NCBI RefSeq assembly: GCF_005670685.2
Contig: NZ_CP062008.1
Location: forward strand, 3,348,001 to 3,412,000
Direction of reading: 5' to 3'
Source: Mycolicibacterium mucogenicum DSM 44124
Lineage (GTDB): Bacteria > Actinomycetota > Actinomycetes > Mycobacteriales > Mycobacteriaceae
DNA length: 64,000 nucleotides
The notes under the pieces were generated by a model. That model saw only the letters and a list, made by a program, of their open reading frames with translations, was not told the DNA's origin and did not search any database. Both the position numbers and the translations under genes were made by a program. Shown in pieces: positions 7,900 to 17,264 of the stretch (position 1 is the first letter of the stretch; each line of letters starts with the position of its first letter).

Positions 7900-8544
7900 C
7901 TAGTCGTCGGCTTCGAGTCGCTGTTTCAGATTCCGCAATGTGATGGCCAAGTTCCTGCTCTGAATCTCAGCTCCCGTCAGGCCGTTCGCCGACCAGTGAT
8001 TGACTGCATCGACTACCGGTCGTGGCCAGGGGCCAACCGCCCAGGTCTCACTGACCGCGGTCGTCGCCTCATCGATTGGCCGGAACCGGTACGTCCAGGT
8101 CGCTATCGGGAAACGCAGAAACGGCCGGTCCCATCCGATCGCCCGCACCTTGAAGGCAAAGCGCTCGTTCTCATCGGCAGCGATCACCTCGCAGCGGGTG
8201 GTCCAGCGCAAGCGGCCACGCAGGTTGCGGCCGTCGAAGACTGTTCCGACACCCACGATTCCACCGTCTCTGATGGTCGCGCCGGTGTTCTCCGGACTCC
8301 ACCGGCCCATTTGCGTCACATCGGCAACCTGCGCATAGACACGATCGACAGGAACATTGATCACCACCTCTTCGGTGGCGGTAGCCAGATTGCCGCCGAC
8401 ATGCGCGGAACGCCGGTCAGGCCGCAGTGCTTTGGCCAGCTCCAGAGCGAACGTCGGTGCACGAAACACCATCTTCTCGGCCGCGCGTTCAGCTTCGGCC
8501 CAACCGCCATCCCAAGTTCTGGATGCGCTGGCGTATCTCGTCAT
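7900..8544 (-). CDS. SRPBCC (START-like / polyketide cyclase) family protein
   Basis: A 214-residue protein from the ATG at 8544, which has AGGGAG five bases upstream. The region upstream remains open but is low-complexity and is excluded. The second half shows the SRPBCC pattern: VVINVPVDRVYAQVADV, MGRWSPEN, a central beta sheet with VGVGTVFDGRN and RWTTRCEVIAADE, and a C-terminal amphipathic helix. These helix-grip folds bind hydrophobic ligands in a cavity. The N-terminal ~50 residues are not assigned. It is upstream of the CitE-like gene and may be co-transcribed with it. Function unknown. Confidence 0.72.
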   Translation of the reverse strand: MTRYASASRTWDGGWAEAERAAEKMVFRAPTFALELAKALRPDRRSAHVGGNLATATEEVVINVPVDRVYAQVADVTQMGRWSPENTGATIRDGGIVGVGTVFDGRNLRGRLRWTTRCEVIAADENERFAFKVRAIGWDRPFLRFPIATWTYRFRPIDEATTAVSETWAVGPWPRPVVDAVNHWSANGLTGAEIQSRNLAITLRNLKQRLEADD

Positions 8545-8755
8545 CACCACTCCCTGGTCGATTGTTGCGCCTTGTGCCGATAGCCATAGTCTTCGACTTG
8601 TGGCTGCCGGCTGTCCAGACCGGGTCCATGCTGCGGGAGGACTCGCCGGCGTCGGCGTCAGTGCGATCGGCATGAGCAGGGCCCCGGTTGCGCCGGGTTG
8701 ACGCTATCGACCCGCTGAGAATTTTCGACGCGCCCAGGGGCCAGGGGCTGCCTGG

Positions 8756-9355
8756 TTAGGACCGCGGTCCGTATAGAGCAGACATCCAAATGTTGTACAG
8801 CACGTCGACTACAAGGTCCGGGTCCGGGTGGGGCTCACGCGAAAACGTCTGTGTCAGATAGCGTTCGTCCATCCAGACCAGGGCCCGTGCGGTCTCCACT
8901 GCATCGAGATCTGCCTTGATCCGTCCGTCTGCCTGATCGTCGACGATGCGTTTGGTGGTCGCGTCGATGAACTGCTGAATCAGCTGCCCGTATGCGGCCT
9001 CGACCTTCTCGTCGCTACCCGCCGCATCCGACAGCGCACGTAAGACGGCACCGTGTTGCGAATAAACCTCGGTCAGCCCTTTGAACGCCGACCTCGCATC
9101 GTTGACGAGGTCGGTGCCCACCAGCCACCGGTCGACCATCTCTCCGATCTCCATCCCGAGTTGCTCGACGACGCGCAGCGCGAGGTCGTGACGGTCCCGG
9201 AAGTGCACGTAGAACGCCGGCCGCTTGAGTCCAGTCCGGCTCATCACCGCGTCGACGGTCATCTCGCGGAATGGCCGCTCCCGCAAGAACTCCTCCGCCG
9301 CGACGAGGATCTCGCGTTCGGACTCCCTGGGATCGTGTTTGGGGCGTCTGCTCAT
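8756..9355 (-). CDS. TetR-family regulator ending a metabolic operon
   Basis: A 199-residue protein with AAGGA before the ATG. Residues about 12-60 form the TetR DNA-binding domain (EILVAAEEFL, then a helix-turn-helix TVDAVMSRTGLKRPAFYVHF). The rest is the variable ligand-binding helical domain. It starts seven bases after the stop of the membrane-protein gene, so it is the last of four same-strand genes. It is probably an autoregulator of that operon. A composite dyad in front of the first gene (12687-12719) is a candidate binding site. Confidence 0.85.
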   Translation of the reverse strand: MSRRPKHDPRESEREILVAAEEFLRERPFREMTVDAVMSRTGLKRPAFYVHFRDRHDLALRVVEQLGMEIGEMVDRWLVGTDLVNDARSAFKGLTEVYSQHGAVLRALSDAAGSDEKVEAAYGQLIQQFIDATTKRIVDDQADGRIKADLDAVETARALVWMDERYLTQTFSREPHPDPDLVVDVLYNIWMSALYGPRS

Positions 9356-9362
9356 CGTGTCC

Positions 9363-10061
9363 TTAGTTCATCACAACCGTGGCGCGATGCCGGTTATGTT
9401 CGTCCATCGCGCGGTAGGCGTAGTAGTAGACGATCAACTGGAGCGCCCACGTCGTCAGCGCCGCCGTGTAGAAGATCGTCCGGTTCGAGTCATCACCGGG
9501 TACGTCGTAGAAGTCATACGTCGCGGCGATCACCGCCCCCATCGCAGTCACGACCATGACGAGCACCGCGTGGCCCCGCTCGCCGATACGCCACAGCCGG
9601 GTGGCGAAATAGATCAGGAAGATCGTGGTGAGGACGTTCACCGCGACGAGGAACACCGCGCCGGTCAGGCCGATGTGGTGCGTGACCGGTGATGCCGTCC
9701 GCAAAGCGTAGAACGTCAGAACGAGACCGACCACGCCGGCTAGGGCGAAGACGCCGATGTCGACTGTGCGCGACGGCTTGTATCCGTGGGTCACGGCCAA
9801 CAAGCCGAGCACCAGGATCAAGGTGATCCCGACCGATCTGGAGAACGCGTCGAAGAAGATCGCGACGTGAAAACTGCCGCTCTCCTGGCTCAGCCGCAGC
9901 ACCGCGTAGATCAAGAAGTTGACCCCGGAGGTTGCGACGATGATCCACTCCAGACCGAGCAGATAGTTCCCATGGTTCCGGATGAACTTCCAGCCGTAGG
10001 TGAAACCGGCAAAGATCATGAGGAGATCCGCGAGGGCGAACAACGCGCCGATGACGTCCAT
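9363..10061 (-). CDS. Seven-helix integral membrane protein of unknown function
   Basis: A 232-residue protein; AAGGAG lies eight bases before the ATG at 10061. About seven hydrophobic helices can be counted, separated by short charged loops (YGWKFIRNHG, YKPSRTVDIG, ATRLWRIGERG). The C-terminus is hydrophilic (RAMDEHNRHR). No transporter or enzyme signature is visible. It sits 16 bases after the FAD oxidoreductase gene and seven bases before the TetR gene. It may move the substrate of this operon or organise the enzymes at the membrane; this is inference from context only. Confidence 0.65.
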   Translation of the reverse strand: MDVIGALFALADLLMIFAGFTYGWKFIRNHGNYLLGLEWIIVATSGVNFLIYAVLRLSQESGSFHVAIFFDAFSRSVGITLILVLGLLAVTHGYKPSRTVDIGVFALAGVVGLVLTFYALRTASPVTHHIGLTGAVFLVAVNVLTTIFLIYFATRLWRIGERGHAVLVMVVTAMGAVIAATYDFYDVPGDDSNRTIFYTAALTTWALQLIVYYYAYRAMDEHNRHRATVVMN

Positions 10062-10077
10062 ATTTGCTCCTTGCTGC

Positions 10078-11364
10078 CTATATCCGGGCCAGGCGGTCGA
10101 GAACGCGGTCGCCGAACCAGCCAAGGGTCAGTGCCGGCTGGCTGACGAAGCTGGGCCAGAATCGGCCGTCGTGCCAGATGGTCTTGAGGTCGTCCGGCAT
10201 GGGTGCGCCGGAAAGTCTGTCGGCGAGCAGGTTTCCGACGTACTGTGCCTGGGCGAAGCCATGTCCGTTGCACGCCAACGAATACAGCACGTTCGGCGCG
10301 GCCTCCCCGGCGACCGGCAGCCAAGTGGAGCTCATGCCGATCCAGCCGCCCCAGGCCCGTTGCGGCGCAACGTCGCTCAGACCGGGGAACCGCTCGCGGA
10401 AGCCGCGCACGAGATCGTCGACGACGGGCCCCGAAGGCGTTCGCGCGTGCAGCGGCCCGTTGGTGGTCTCCAACCGCCGGGTACCGAAAACGATGGTGTT
10501 CCGCGGAGTTACGCGGTAGCTCTCCAAGATCATGTGTGCGGTCACCATGGGCGCGCGGCTGGTCCACCCGATGGCGTCCAGTCGTTCCGGGGCGACCGGC
10601 TCGGTTTCCACCAGCGAGGTCCACACCGGGGAGACCAGCCGGCGCGGCGCAATGGCGAAGTCCTTGAGGTTGGCGTTGGCAGTAAGCAACGCCTGCTTGG
10701 CGCGGACCCGGCCCTGCGCCGTCTCGACAGTCACCCCGGCACCGCCATCGGTGACGTTCTGCACCGGCGTGTGCTCGAAAACCCTTACCCCAGAGGCCAG
10801 GACCGCGTCGCGTAGTCCCATGGCGTACTTGCCGGGGTTCAGGGTCCCCCCGATGCCTTCGCGCACTCCGCCCAGGAAGCCGTCCGGCAAGCCCGCGTCT
10901 CGTCCATCGACGAACTCGGCCGACGAGCCGGCCTCGGACAGGATCTTCGCGTTTCGCCGCGACTTCCGCAGTTGTCCCTTCGACACCGCAGCCAGCACAA
11001 TGCCGACCTTTTCGAAGTCACAGTCGATGGCGCGATGCTCGATGGCGTCCTGAGTGAATTCCACTGCCGCTTCGGCAAACTGGAACAGCGCGCGGACCTT
11101 GCTGCGACTCAACAACAGTGCCAGCAACGATGGATCGGCGGCGATCGAGTTGGTCACATAGCCCGCGTTGCGCGAACTCGCGCCCCAGCCGCAGGTCTGC
11201 GCTTCGAGCAGAACGACGTCGGCGCCGGATTCGGCGAGGCGCAAGGCTGCCGTCATCCCACCGACGCCGCCCCCGACCACGGCGACATCACAGGTCACCT
11301 CGCCGGCGAGCGCCGGTTCACCGACAGGCACAGGGGCCCAACCGGTTTCGGTCAGCAGGTTCAT
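10078..11364 (-). CDS. FAD-dependent amine/amino-acid oxidoreductase (DAO family)
   Basis: A 428-residue protein. A Rossmann dinucleotide-binding motif lies at residues 27-54 (VAVVGGGVGGMTAALRL with Glu54 to hold the ribose). GASSRNAGYV follows, typical of PuuB/DadA-like DAO oxidoreductases that oxidise C-N bonds of amino acids or amines. A C-terminal ACNGHGFAQAQYVG segment matches the FAD-closing region of the family. The ATG at 11364 overlaps the upstream gene's TGA as ATGA, which fixes this start and rejects a much longer open frame upstream. With a saccharopine-dehydrogenase-like partner, a role in oxidation of an amino acid or imino compound is likely. Confidence 0.82.
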   Translation of the reverse strand: MNLLTETGWAPVPVGEPALAGEVTCDVAVVGGGVGGMTAALRLAESGADVVLLEAQTCGWGASSRNAGYVTNSIAADPSLLALLLSRSKVRALFQFAEAAVEFTQDAIEHRAIDCDFEKVGIVLAAVSKGQLRKSRRNAKILSEAGSSAEFVDGRDAGLPDGFLGGVREGIGGTLNPGKYAMGLRDAVLASGVRVFEHTPVQNVTDGGAGVTVETAQGRVRAKQALLTANANLKDFAIAPRRLVSPVWTSLVETEPVAPERLDAIGWTSRAPMVTAHMILESYRVTPRNTIVFGTRRLETTNGPLHARTPSGPVVDDLVRGFRERFPGLSDVAPQRAWGGWIGMSSTWLPVAGEAAPNVLYSLACNGHGFAQAQYVGNLLADRLSGAPMPDDLKTIWHDGRFWPSFVSQPALTLGWFGDRVLDRLARI

Positions 11365-12668
11365 GCGGACACCACCTTGCGGGAGGTCACCGCAGTACTC
11401 GGGGTGACCACTGCCTCGACCACCTGGTGCAGTGGCGCCCCACCGGTGGCCGCCAGCGCGTGGTAGAAGGTCTCCGGGTCGGCCCAGTCCTCCGGCGCCA
11501 AAACCCCGGACCGTTCGCCCAATTGGTCGACGGCCAACAGCATGAACGCCGCGGTGGCCGAACCCGTGAGAGACGCCATGGTGGTCCACGGGGTACCGGG
11601 CCCGCTCACCGGTGCACGCCGCACCGAAACCACCTGCTGCCCATCGCGTTTGCCCGTCAGCCGGACATAGTTGGTGCCCCGGAACGGCGGGTGCTTCTTT
11701 GCCGCCGACGTGGCCATGAACTTCAGCACCTCCACGGCCCCGATCTCGCCGCGGCGGATGGTGCCCCAGAGCCCCGACAACGCGTACCGCCACACCTTGA
11801 GCGAACCGGTCTTGTCGGTCAGGAGGTCGTTGACGAAGTCGATGGCCTCGTCCATGGTGATGTTGTTGTCCTGCACGGCCACTGCGACGCCACGCATGAT
11901 GCCGTTGGTGGGCGGCGGATCGAGGGCGCCCAGAACCCGAATCCGGTCGGCTCCCGGCCAGCGCCGCGGCAACGTCACCGCTTCTGGATGCGCACACTCG
12001 TAGAATCGGTAGGCGTCACCGAGTGAGTTGCCGACGTCGAACACATCGGTCTCCAGGAACGTCTGATGTTGCACTGCGCGCCCGTTCTCCCAGGTCCAGC
12101 ACGGCCCGGCGAAACCGCGGATCGCGTGGTCGAGCACCGCCCGGCCGAACGGCACCGGCCCTTCATCGCCGGTCACCCAGCAGATGTCAATGCGCTCAAC
12201 AACATCCATGTCGCGCGCCGCATCGGCGGTCATCACATTGGTGTACCCGGGCGATGCACCACAGCAGATGAGGATCGGGACACCGGCAGCCTTCGCGCGG
12301 TCATCGAGCGCCAGCGCTGCACGCGTGCTCGCCTCGTCGTCGTCGAGATCCAGATAGGGCACGTGCTTCTCGATGCAGGCCTCCATCACCGGCTCCGCGG
12401 TGCGGTTGTACGGCCCCGCGCCGAGCACGACGAGGTCGGCACCGTCGATCGCCCTGCGCAGCGCGCCACCGTCGAAGAGGTCGAACGAGCCGACCGTCAC
12501 CGAGCCCGCAGGCAGCTTCGCCGCGAACTTATGCAGCAGTTCTGGGCGAATGTCGTAGAGCTCCAGCATCCAGTCGGCGTCGCCGGCCGCCTTGACGAAC
12601 CGTTCGATGGCGACACGGCACATCTCACCGGCTGCCCCGATGAAAACAACTCGCTTTGTCGTGGTCAT
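11361..12668 (-). CDS. Saccharopine dehydrogenase-like NAD(P)-binding protein
   Basis: A 435-residue protein. The N-terminus has a Rossmann fold with VVFIGAAGEMCRVA (about 7-20) and LVVLGAGPYNRTAEPV near residues 79-94, both typical of the saccharopine dehydrogenase/Sacchrp_dh_NADP family. HVPYLDLDDDEASTR follows, then CCGASPGYTN, the usual turn before the second domain. Family members act on imino-acid-type linkages or serve as reductases. The gene opens a four-gene operon and overlaps the next gene by four bases. No lysine-pathway partner is present, so calling it a true saccharopine dehydrogenase would be unsafe. Confidence 0.8.
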   Translation of the reverse strand: MTTTKRVVFIGAAGEMCRVAIERFVKAAGDADWMLELYDIRPELLHKFAAKLPAGSVTVGSFDLFDGGALRRAIDGADLVVLGAGPYNRTAEPVMEACIEKHVPYLDLDDDEASTRAALALDDRAKAAGVPILICCGASPGYTNVMTADAARDMDVVERIDICWVTGDEGPVPFGRAVLDHAIRGFAGPCWTWENGRAVQHQTFLETDVFDVGNSLGDAYRFYECAHPEAVTLPRRWPGADRIRVLGALDPPPTNGIMRGVAVAVQDNNITMDEAIDFVNDLLTDKTGSLKVWRYALSGLWGTIRRGEIGAVEVLKFMATSAAKKHPPFRGTNYVRLTGKRDGQQVVSVRRAPVSGPGTPWTTMASLTGSATAAFMLLAVDQLGERSGVLAPEDWADPETFYHALAATGGAPLHQVVEAVVTPSTAVTSRKVVSA

Positions 12669-12686
12669 GACAACAGCTTGCGCTCA

Positions 12687-12719
12687 TAATTACGGTATGT
12701 CAATGACGTTGTGTAATTA
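12687..12719. promoter_or_regulatory. Composite dyad at the start of the four-gene operon, putative TetR operator
   Basis: The outer arms TAATTAC (12687-12693) and GTAATTA (12713-12719) and the inner palindrome GTCAATGAC (12699-12707) share one centre at 12703. A TTGACA -35-like hexamer on the minus strand (12698-12703) overlaps the centre. The site is 19-51 bases before the first gene's ATG. A dimeric repressor bound here would block polymerase; the TetR gene closing the operon is the natural candidate. Confidence 0.45.
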
Positions 12720-13100
12720 AATAGCGACCAAACGATCCACGAGCCTGGCCAGGCGGTGGAAATCGGCGGCGAGAATCGCCCTGCCGTCAGGGCCGCGAAC
12801 CGGTCAACCTCGAGCTGGTTGCGCCCGACGCAATCCAGAATGGCCGCCGCCACCTCGTCCAGCCAGTCAAACTGCAGCTGCCCTCGACCCGGCCCTTGGA
12901 AACACCTCTGGGAACCTGGTCCCAAAGTGGTCCCAGCACGGGATCACCGCCAAGAAATCAAAAACCCACTCCGACGCTGTTCAGAGTGGGTTTTCTGTGT
13001 CGGGCCGACAGTGGAGTAGGCACGAACGACGGCAGCTCTCTGCCGGAGCCGATTCGTCCGCGTCCGCGCAACCAATCGGGCCGGCGTATCCGTCGAACAG
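12720..13100. other. Intergenic region with possible minus-strand gene remnants
   Basis: About 380 bases without an intact gene, apart from a terminator listed separately. On the minus strand two short protein-like stretches lie in different frames. One reads LDEVAAAILDCVGRNQLEVD (about 12770-12860), and one ends ILAADFHRLARLVDRLVAI with a TAA at 12717-12719. Joining them would need a frameshift near 12780. They look like the decayed end of a small gene, but no family is recognised. Confidence 0.25.
12961..12994 (-). terminator. Intrinsic terminator downstream of the desaturase gene
   Basis: AAAACCCACTC (12961-12971) pairs perfectly with GAGTGGGTTTT (12984-12994) around a 12-base loop. Read on the minus strand the stem is followed by a U-rich tail (TTTTTGATTTCTT), so it should end transcripts from the desaturase gene. 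The plus-strand tail is weaker but also T-rich. Confidence 0.8.
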
Positions 13101-14195
13101 TTAGTCGCGCCGCCGCCCCACGCGCAGCAGCCAGTCCGGCACCGCCAACCCGTGGATGATCTTCTGCGCCCGAATGTACTGGCGCGGAAGCGATGCCGTG
13201 TTGTAGGGCAGGTCGTACTTCTCGCACAGTTCCCGCACCCGGACGCTCACTTCAGGCAACCGGTTGCTCGGCAGATCAGGGAACAGGTGATGCTCGATCT
13301 GGTAGCACAGGTGCCCACCCGAGAACGCCAGCAGCGGGCTTGCGTCGAAGTTCGCCGTCCCGAGAATTTGTCGCAGATACCATTCGCCGCGGGTCTCGTC
13401 CTTGACCACCGCGGGGTCGAACGTCTCGGCCCCGTCGGGGATGTGCCCGCAAATGATGTTCACGTACACCCACAGGTTCCGGAGCACATTCGCGGTGGCA
13501 TTGGCCGCCAGCGTGCGACGCCACCGGCGCAGGCTCAGCGCCGGGAAGAACACATAGTCCTTGCCCAACTGGCGCGCGCTCTTGGCGAGAAATTTCCGCT
13601 TCTCCACCGCGACAGCGTCTGGCGTCTCGCCCCGGAGCCGCTCCGAGTGCAGGCCGTGCAGGGCGATACCCCATTCGAACGTCGCTGCCAGCACCAGGTT
13701 TCCAAGCGGGGTGAACAAATGCGCCCACCGCCACGGCTGGTCGGTCGTCACTCGCAGCAGGCGGTAACCGATGTCCTCGTCCATGCCGAGCACGTTGGTG
13801 TAGACGTGATGCCGATAGTTGTGCGAGTACCGCCACTGCGCGGAATGCCCGACCATGTCCCACTCCCAGGTATTGGAGTGGATTTCCGGGTCGTTCATCC
13901 AATCCCACTGGCCGTGGGAGATGTTGTGGCCGAGCTCCATGTTCTCGATCGACTTCGCATACGCCAGCGCGCACGTGCCGGCGGCCCAGCCAACCTTGGA
14001 CCGGCTCCCGGCGATCATCAGCCGCGCCGCGACTTCGAGCGCCCGCTGAAAATGGATCACCCGCCGGATGTACGCCGAGTCCTTCGCCCCGAGCGACTCC
14101 TCGACGTCCCGGCGGATCACGTCGAGTTCGTAGCCGATCTCTTCGACGTCCTCACTGCTGAGGTGCACGTAGGCAGAGACATCGGCGATCGCCAT
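13101..14195 (-). CDS. Membrane fatty-acid desaturase (DesA3-like)
   Basis: A 364-residue protein from the ATG at 14195 (GAGG eight bases upstream). The open frame continues through the tRNA upstream but cannot be coding there. The three di-iron histidine boxes are HNISH (90-94), HNYRHH (125-130) and QIEHH (299-303), in contexts GQWDWMNDPEIH and LFPDLPSNRL that are nearly diagnostic of mycobacterial DesA3-type stearoyl-CoA delta-9 desaturases. It should be an inner-membrane enzyme making oleoyl-type acyl chains with electrons from a ferredoxin-reductase partner. That partner (Rv3230c type in M. tuberculosis) is not adjacent, and the gene is not at the usual desA3 locus, so this is probably a paralogue. 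Confidence 0.88.
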   Translation of the reverse strand: MAIADVSAYVHLSSEDVEEIGYELDVIRRDVEESLGAKDSAYIRRVIHFQRALEVAARLMIAGSRSKVGWAAGTCALAYAKSIENMELGHNISHGQWDWMNDPEIHSNTWEWDMVGHSAQWRYSHNYRHHVYTNVLGMDEDIGYRLLRVTTDQPWRWAHLFTPLGNLVLAATFEWGIALHGLHSERLRGETPDAVAVEKRKFLAKSARQLGKDYVFFPALSLRRWRRTLAANATANVLRNLWVYVNIICGHIPDGAETFDPAVVKDETRGEWYLRQILGTANFDASPLLAFSGGHLCYQIEHHLFPDLPSNRLPEVSVRVRELCEKYDLPYNTASLPRQYIRAQKIIHGLAVPDWLLRVGRRRD

Positions 14196-14274
14196 CAAGG
14201 TGTCCTCGGGTGGATGTGGCAGTAAGACGGCGCCATCTAGGCCACCGCGAGGCCTTTGACCTGCAAAAACTTTG

Positions 14275-14348
<74 letters not shown>

Positions 14349-14436
14349 CGGCGCTACCGGGCGAACCGGCAACGGTTGGAAAGCCTACCTCAGACCTCCC
14401 GCCGGACCCTAAACGGGTCCGGCGGCGCGTCGGCGA

Positions 14437-15843
14437 CTAGCGCTTGGCTCCGCGCTTCTCCCGCACCCGCACATTGATCTTGATCGGGCTGCCCTCGAAG
14501 CCGAACTCTTCACGCAGCCGACGCTCGAGGAAGCGGCGGTAGCCGGCCTCCAGGAAGCCCGTGGTGAACAGCACGAAGGTCGGCGGCCGCGAGGCCGCCT
14601 GCGTCGCGAACAGGATGCGTGGCTGCTTACCACCGCGCACCGGCGGCGGCGTGGCGGCGACGATCTCCTTGAGGAACGTGTTGAGCCGTCCGGTCGGGAT
14701 ACGGGCGTCCCACGACGCCAGCGAGGTCTCCAGCGCCGGCACCAACTTCTGCACGGCCCGACCGGTTTTCGCCGAGATGTTGACGCGCGGCGCCCACTGC
14801 ACCTGCACCAACTCTCGTTCGATCTCCTTGTCCAGCAGGTACCGCCGGTCTTCGTCGACCAGGTCCCACTTGTTGAACGCGATGACGAGCGCGCGCCCGG
14901 CCTCGATGACCATCGACAGCACCCGCAGGTCCTGCTCGGTCAGCGGCTGGGAGGCATCGATCAGCATGACGGCTACTTCGGCAGCGTCGATCGCGCCGTG
15001 TGTGCGCACCGAGGCGTAGAACTCGTGCCCGCTGGCCTGGCCGACCTTGCGACGCAGACCGGCGGTATCAACGAAACGCCAAATCTTGCCGTCCAATTCG
15101 ATCAGCGAGTCGACCGGGTCCACCGTGGTGCCGGCGACGTCGTGCACGACGGACCGCTCATCGCCGGACAGCTTGTTCAGCAGCGAGCTCTTGCCGACAT
15201 TGGGCTTGCCGACCAACGCCACGCGGCGCGGACCGCCTGTCCCGCCGGACATTTCGGACACCGTGGGCAGCACCTCGAGCACCGCATCCAGCAGGTCGGC
15301 CACACCGCGTCCGTGCATCGCGCTGATCGAGTACGGCTGTCCCAGCCCTAGCGACCACAGCGCCGCAGCTTCAGATTCCACCTTCTCGTTGTCAACCTTG
15401 TTGGCCGCCAAGAAGACCGGCTTGCCGGAGCGCTGCAGGCGCTTGGCCGCGGCCTCGTCGGCCGCGGTCGCCCCGACCACAGCGTCGACCACGAGAATGA
15501 TCGCGTCGGCGGTACGCATGGCCACGGTGGCCTGCTCGGCGACCAGCATCTGCAGGCCCTTGGCGTCGGGTTCCCACCCACCGGTGTCCTGCACCACGAA
15601 CCGGCGCCCGACCCACTGCGCGTCGTACGACACGCGGTCGCGGGTCACGCCCGGAATGTCCTGCACCACCGCTTCGCGGCGGCCCAGGATGCGGTTCACC
15701 AGAGTCGATTTGCCCACATTCGGGCGGCCGACCACGGCCACCACGGGCGGGGGTCCGGCGTACTCGTCGACCTCGGCCTCGAATCCCTCCGGGCCGATCT
15801 CCCAGTCACCTTCGTCGAACCACACACCATCGTCGTCGCTCAT
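14437..15843 (-). CDS. der: GTPase Der (EngA), ribosome assembly
   Basis: A 468-residue protein with two tandem GTPase domains, the hallmark of Der. The first P-loop is GRPNVGKS (39-46) with [11 protein letters not shown] and DTGGWEP. The second is GKPNVGKS (about 210) with DTAGLRRK and [10 protein letters not shown]-terminal KH-like domain ends in basic residues. It acts in maturation of the 50S subunit. The N-terminal ~30 residues are acidic, as in other mycobacterial Der proteins. The ATG overlaps the cmk stop as ATGA, so it is the last gene of a coupled operon. Confidence 0.97.
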   Translation of the reverse strand: MSDDDGVWFDEGDWEIGPEGFEAEVDEYAGPPPVVAVVGRPNVGKSTLVNRILGRREAVVQDIPGVTRDRVSYDAQWVGRRFVVQDTGGWEPDAKGLQMLVAEQATVAMRTADAIILVVDAVVGATAADEAAAKRLQRSGKPVFLAANKVDNEKVESEAAALWSLGLGQPYSISAMHGRGVADLLDAVLEVLPTVSEMSGGTGGPRRVALVGKPNVGKSSLLNKLSGDERSVVHDVAGTTVDPVDSLIELDGKIWRFVDTAGLRRKVGQASGHEFYASVRTHGAIDAAEVAVMLIDASQPLTEQDLRVLSMVIEAGRALVIAFNKWDLVDEDRRYLLDKEIERELVQVQWAPRVNISAKTGRAVQKLVPALETSLASWDARIPTGRLNTFLKEIVAATPPPVRGGKQPRILFATQAASRPPTFVLFTTGFLEAGYRRFLERRLREEFGFEGSPIKINVRVREKRGAKR

Positions 15844-16523
15844 TGGCGCACACCTACCTTCTGCTGCACGAGATCCAGCAGATGTGCCACCACACCAGCC
15901 TGGGTCATATCGCTGGAATCGACGACGATCGCGTCATCTGCGGCCTGCAGCGGCGATACCGCGCGTGTCGAGTCCAGATGGTCCCGGCGCTGCACATCGG
16001 CGAGCACCGCTTCGTAGTTGTCGCCCAGGCCGTTTGCGACGTTCTGCGCATTGCGCCGACGGGCGCGCTCCTCGGCCGAGGCGGTCAGGAAAATCTTGAG
16101 ATCGGCGTCGGGCTTGACGACGGTGCCGATGTCGCGGCCCTCGACGACAACCGAGCCGGCCTCCGCGATCAGTTCACGCTGCCGCTGCACCAGCAGCGTC
16201 CGCACGGCCGGAATCGCCGACACGGCCGATACCGCGAGGGTCACCGCCTCGCCGCGGATCTCATCCGAAACGTCCTCGCCCGCAAGGTACGACGTGTCGT
16301 GGTCCGGGTCGAAGCTGACGGAGAACTCGGTCTTCTCACATACCGCGACGACGGCATCGGTGTCGGTCGGGTCGATACCGGCCCGCAGTACCGCCAGCGT
16401 CACGAGCCGGTACATCGCACCGGTGTTGATGTGGTTGGCGCCGAGTGCGTGCGCCAAACCCGTTGACACCGAAGACTTCCCGGTGCCCGCCGGGCCGTCG
16501 ATGGCAATGACGAGCGCGTTCAC
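15840..16523 (-). CDS. cmk: Cytidylate kinase
   Basis: A 227-residue protein starting at a GTG that overlaps the rluB stop as GTGA. P-loop [13 protein letters not shown] (8-20), HINTGAMYR and the CMP-binding RDIGTVV (about 137-143) identify it. It phosphorylates CMP and dCMP to the diphosphates in the cytoplasm, feeding RNA, DNA and CDP-lipid synthesis. The der stop-start overlap follows. The order rluB-cmk-der is conserved in mycobacteria. Confidence 0.97.
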   Translation of the reverse strand: MNALVIAIDGPAGTGKSSVSTGLAHALGANHINTGAMYRLVTLAVLRAGIDPTDTDAVVAVCEKTEFSVSFDPDHDTSYLAGEDVSDEIRGEAVTLAVSAVSAIPAVRTLLVQRQRELIAEAGSVVVEGRDIGTVVKPDADLKIFLTASAEERARRRNAQNVANGLGDNYEAVLADVQRRDHLDSTRAVSPLQAADDAIVVDSSDMTQAGVVAHLLDLVQQKVGVRQ

Positions 16524-17263
16524 AGGCCCACCGCCTGGTACAGCTCGCCGACTTCCTTGCGTGTCAGCGCCCGCAGGCTGTTGACGCGCTGGTCCCCCAG
16601 TGCCACCGTGCCGATGTGCGTACGCACCAGTTCCTTCACCGGGAAGCCGACCTCGGCCATCAGCCGGCGCACGATGCGGTTACGTCCCTCGTGCAGCACG
16701 ATCTTCACCAACGACTTGCCGGCGGCCATGTCCACCACCGCGAATTCGTCGACATAGACGGGTCCGTCGTCCAGCTCCACACCCTCGCGCACCTTCTTGC
16801 CCAGCCCGCGGGGCACGGTGCCCTGCACGGTGGCCAGGTACGTCTTGGACACCTCGTAGCGCGGGTGCATCAACCGGTTTGCCAGCTCGCCGTCATTGGT
16901 CAGCAGGATCAGCCCTTCGGTCTCGGCGTCGAGCCGGCCGACGTGGAAGAGCTTCTTGTTGCCGCGCACACGATGCTCGACCAGATCACCGATGCAGGGA
17001 CGGCCCTGATCGTCAGACATGGTGGAGTGCATGCCTTTTGGCTTGTTCAGCGCGAGGTACACGAGGTCCTCGTCGACGAGCACGCGGCTGCCGTCGACCC
17101 GGACGATCTGGCGATCGGGGTGAACCCGGGTGCCGAGTTCGGTGACGATCTGGCCGTCGACCTCCACTCGCCCGTCCAGGATCATCCGCTCGGCGACCCG
17201 GCGCGAGGCAATTCCCGCCTGCGACAGCACCTTCTGCAGTCGCACGCCTTCTTCGTTGGCCAT
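16520..17263 (-). CDS. rluB: 23S rRNA pseudouridine synthase RluB family
   Basis: A 247-residue protein. An S4 RNA-binding domain at residues 6-50 ([20 protein letters not shown]) precedes the RsuA/RluB catalytic domain. The catalytic motif is [12 protein letters not shown] with Asp112, followed by [16 protein letters not shown]. It is expected to isomerise a uridine in the 23S peptidyl-transferase region; the exact target is inferred from the family. It follows scpB with one base between TGA and ATG. Confidence 0.92.
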   Translation of the reverse strand: MANEEGVRLQKVLSQAGIASRRVAERMILDGRVEVDGQIVTELGTRVHPDRQIVRVDGSRVLVDEDLVYLALNKPKGMHSTMSDDQGRPCIGDLVEHRVRGNKKLFHVGRLDAETEGLILLTNDGELANRLMHPRYEVSKTYLATVQGTVPRGLGKKVREGVELDDGPVYVDEFAVVDMAAGKSLVKIVLHEGRNRIVRRLMAEVGFPVKELVRTHIGTVALGDQRVNSLRALTRKEVGELYQAVGL

Positions 17264-17264
17264 G

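Noticed and set aside
11365..11997. Extension of the FAD oxidoreductase frame upstream
   Set aside because: It lies inside the saccharopine-dehydrogenase-like gene and is not oxidoreductase-like; the ATGA overlap gives the real start.
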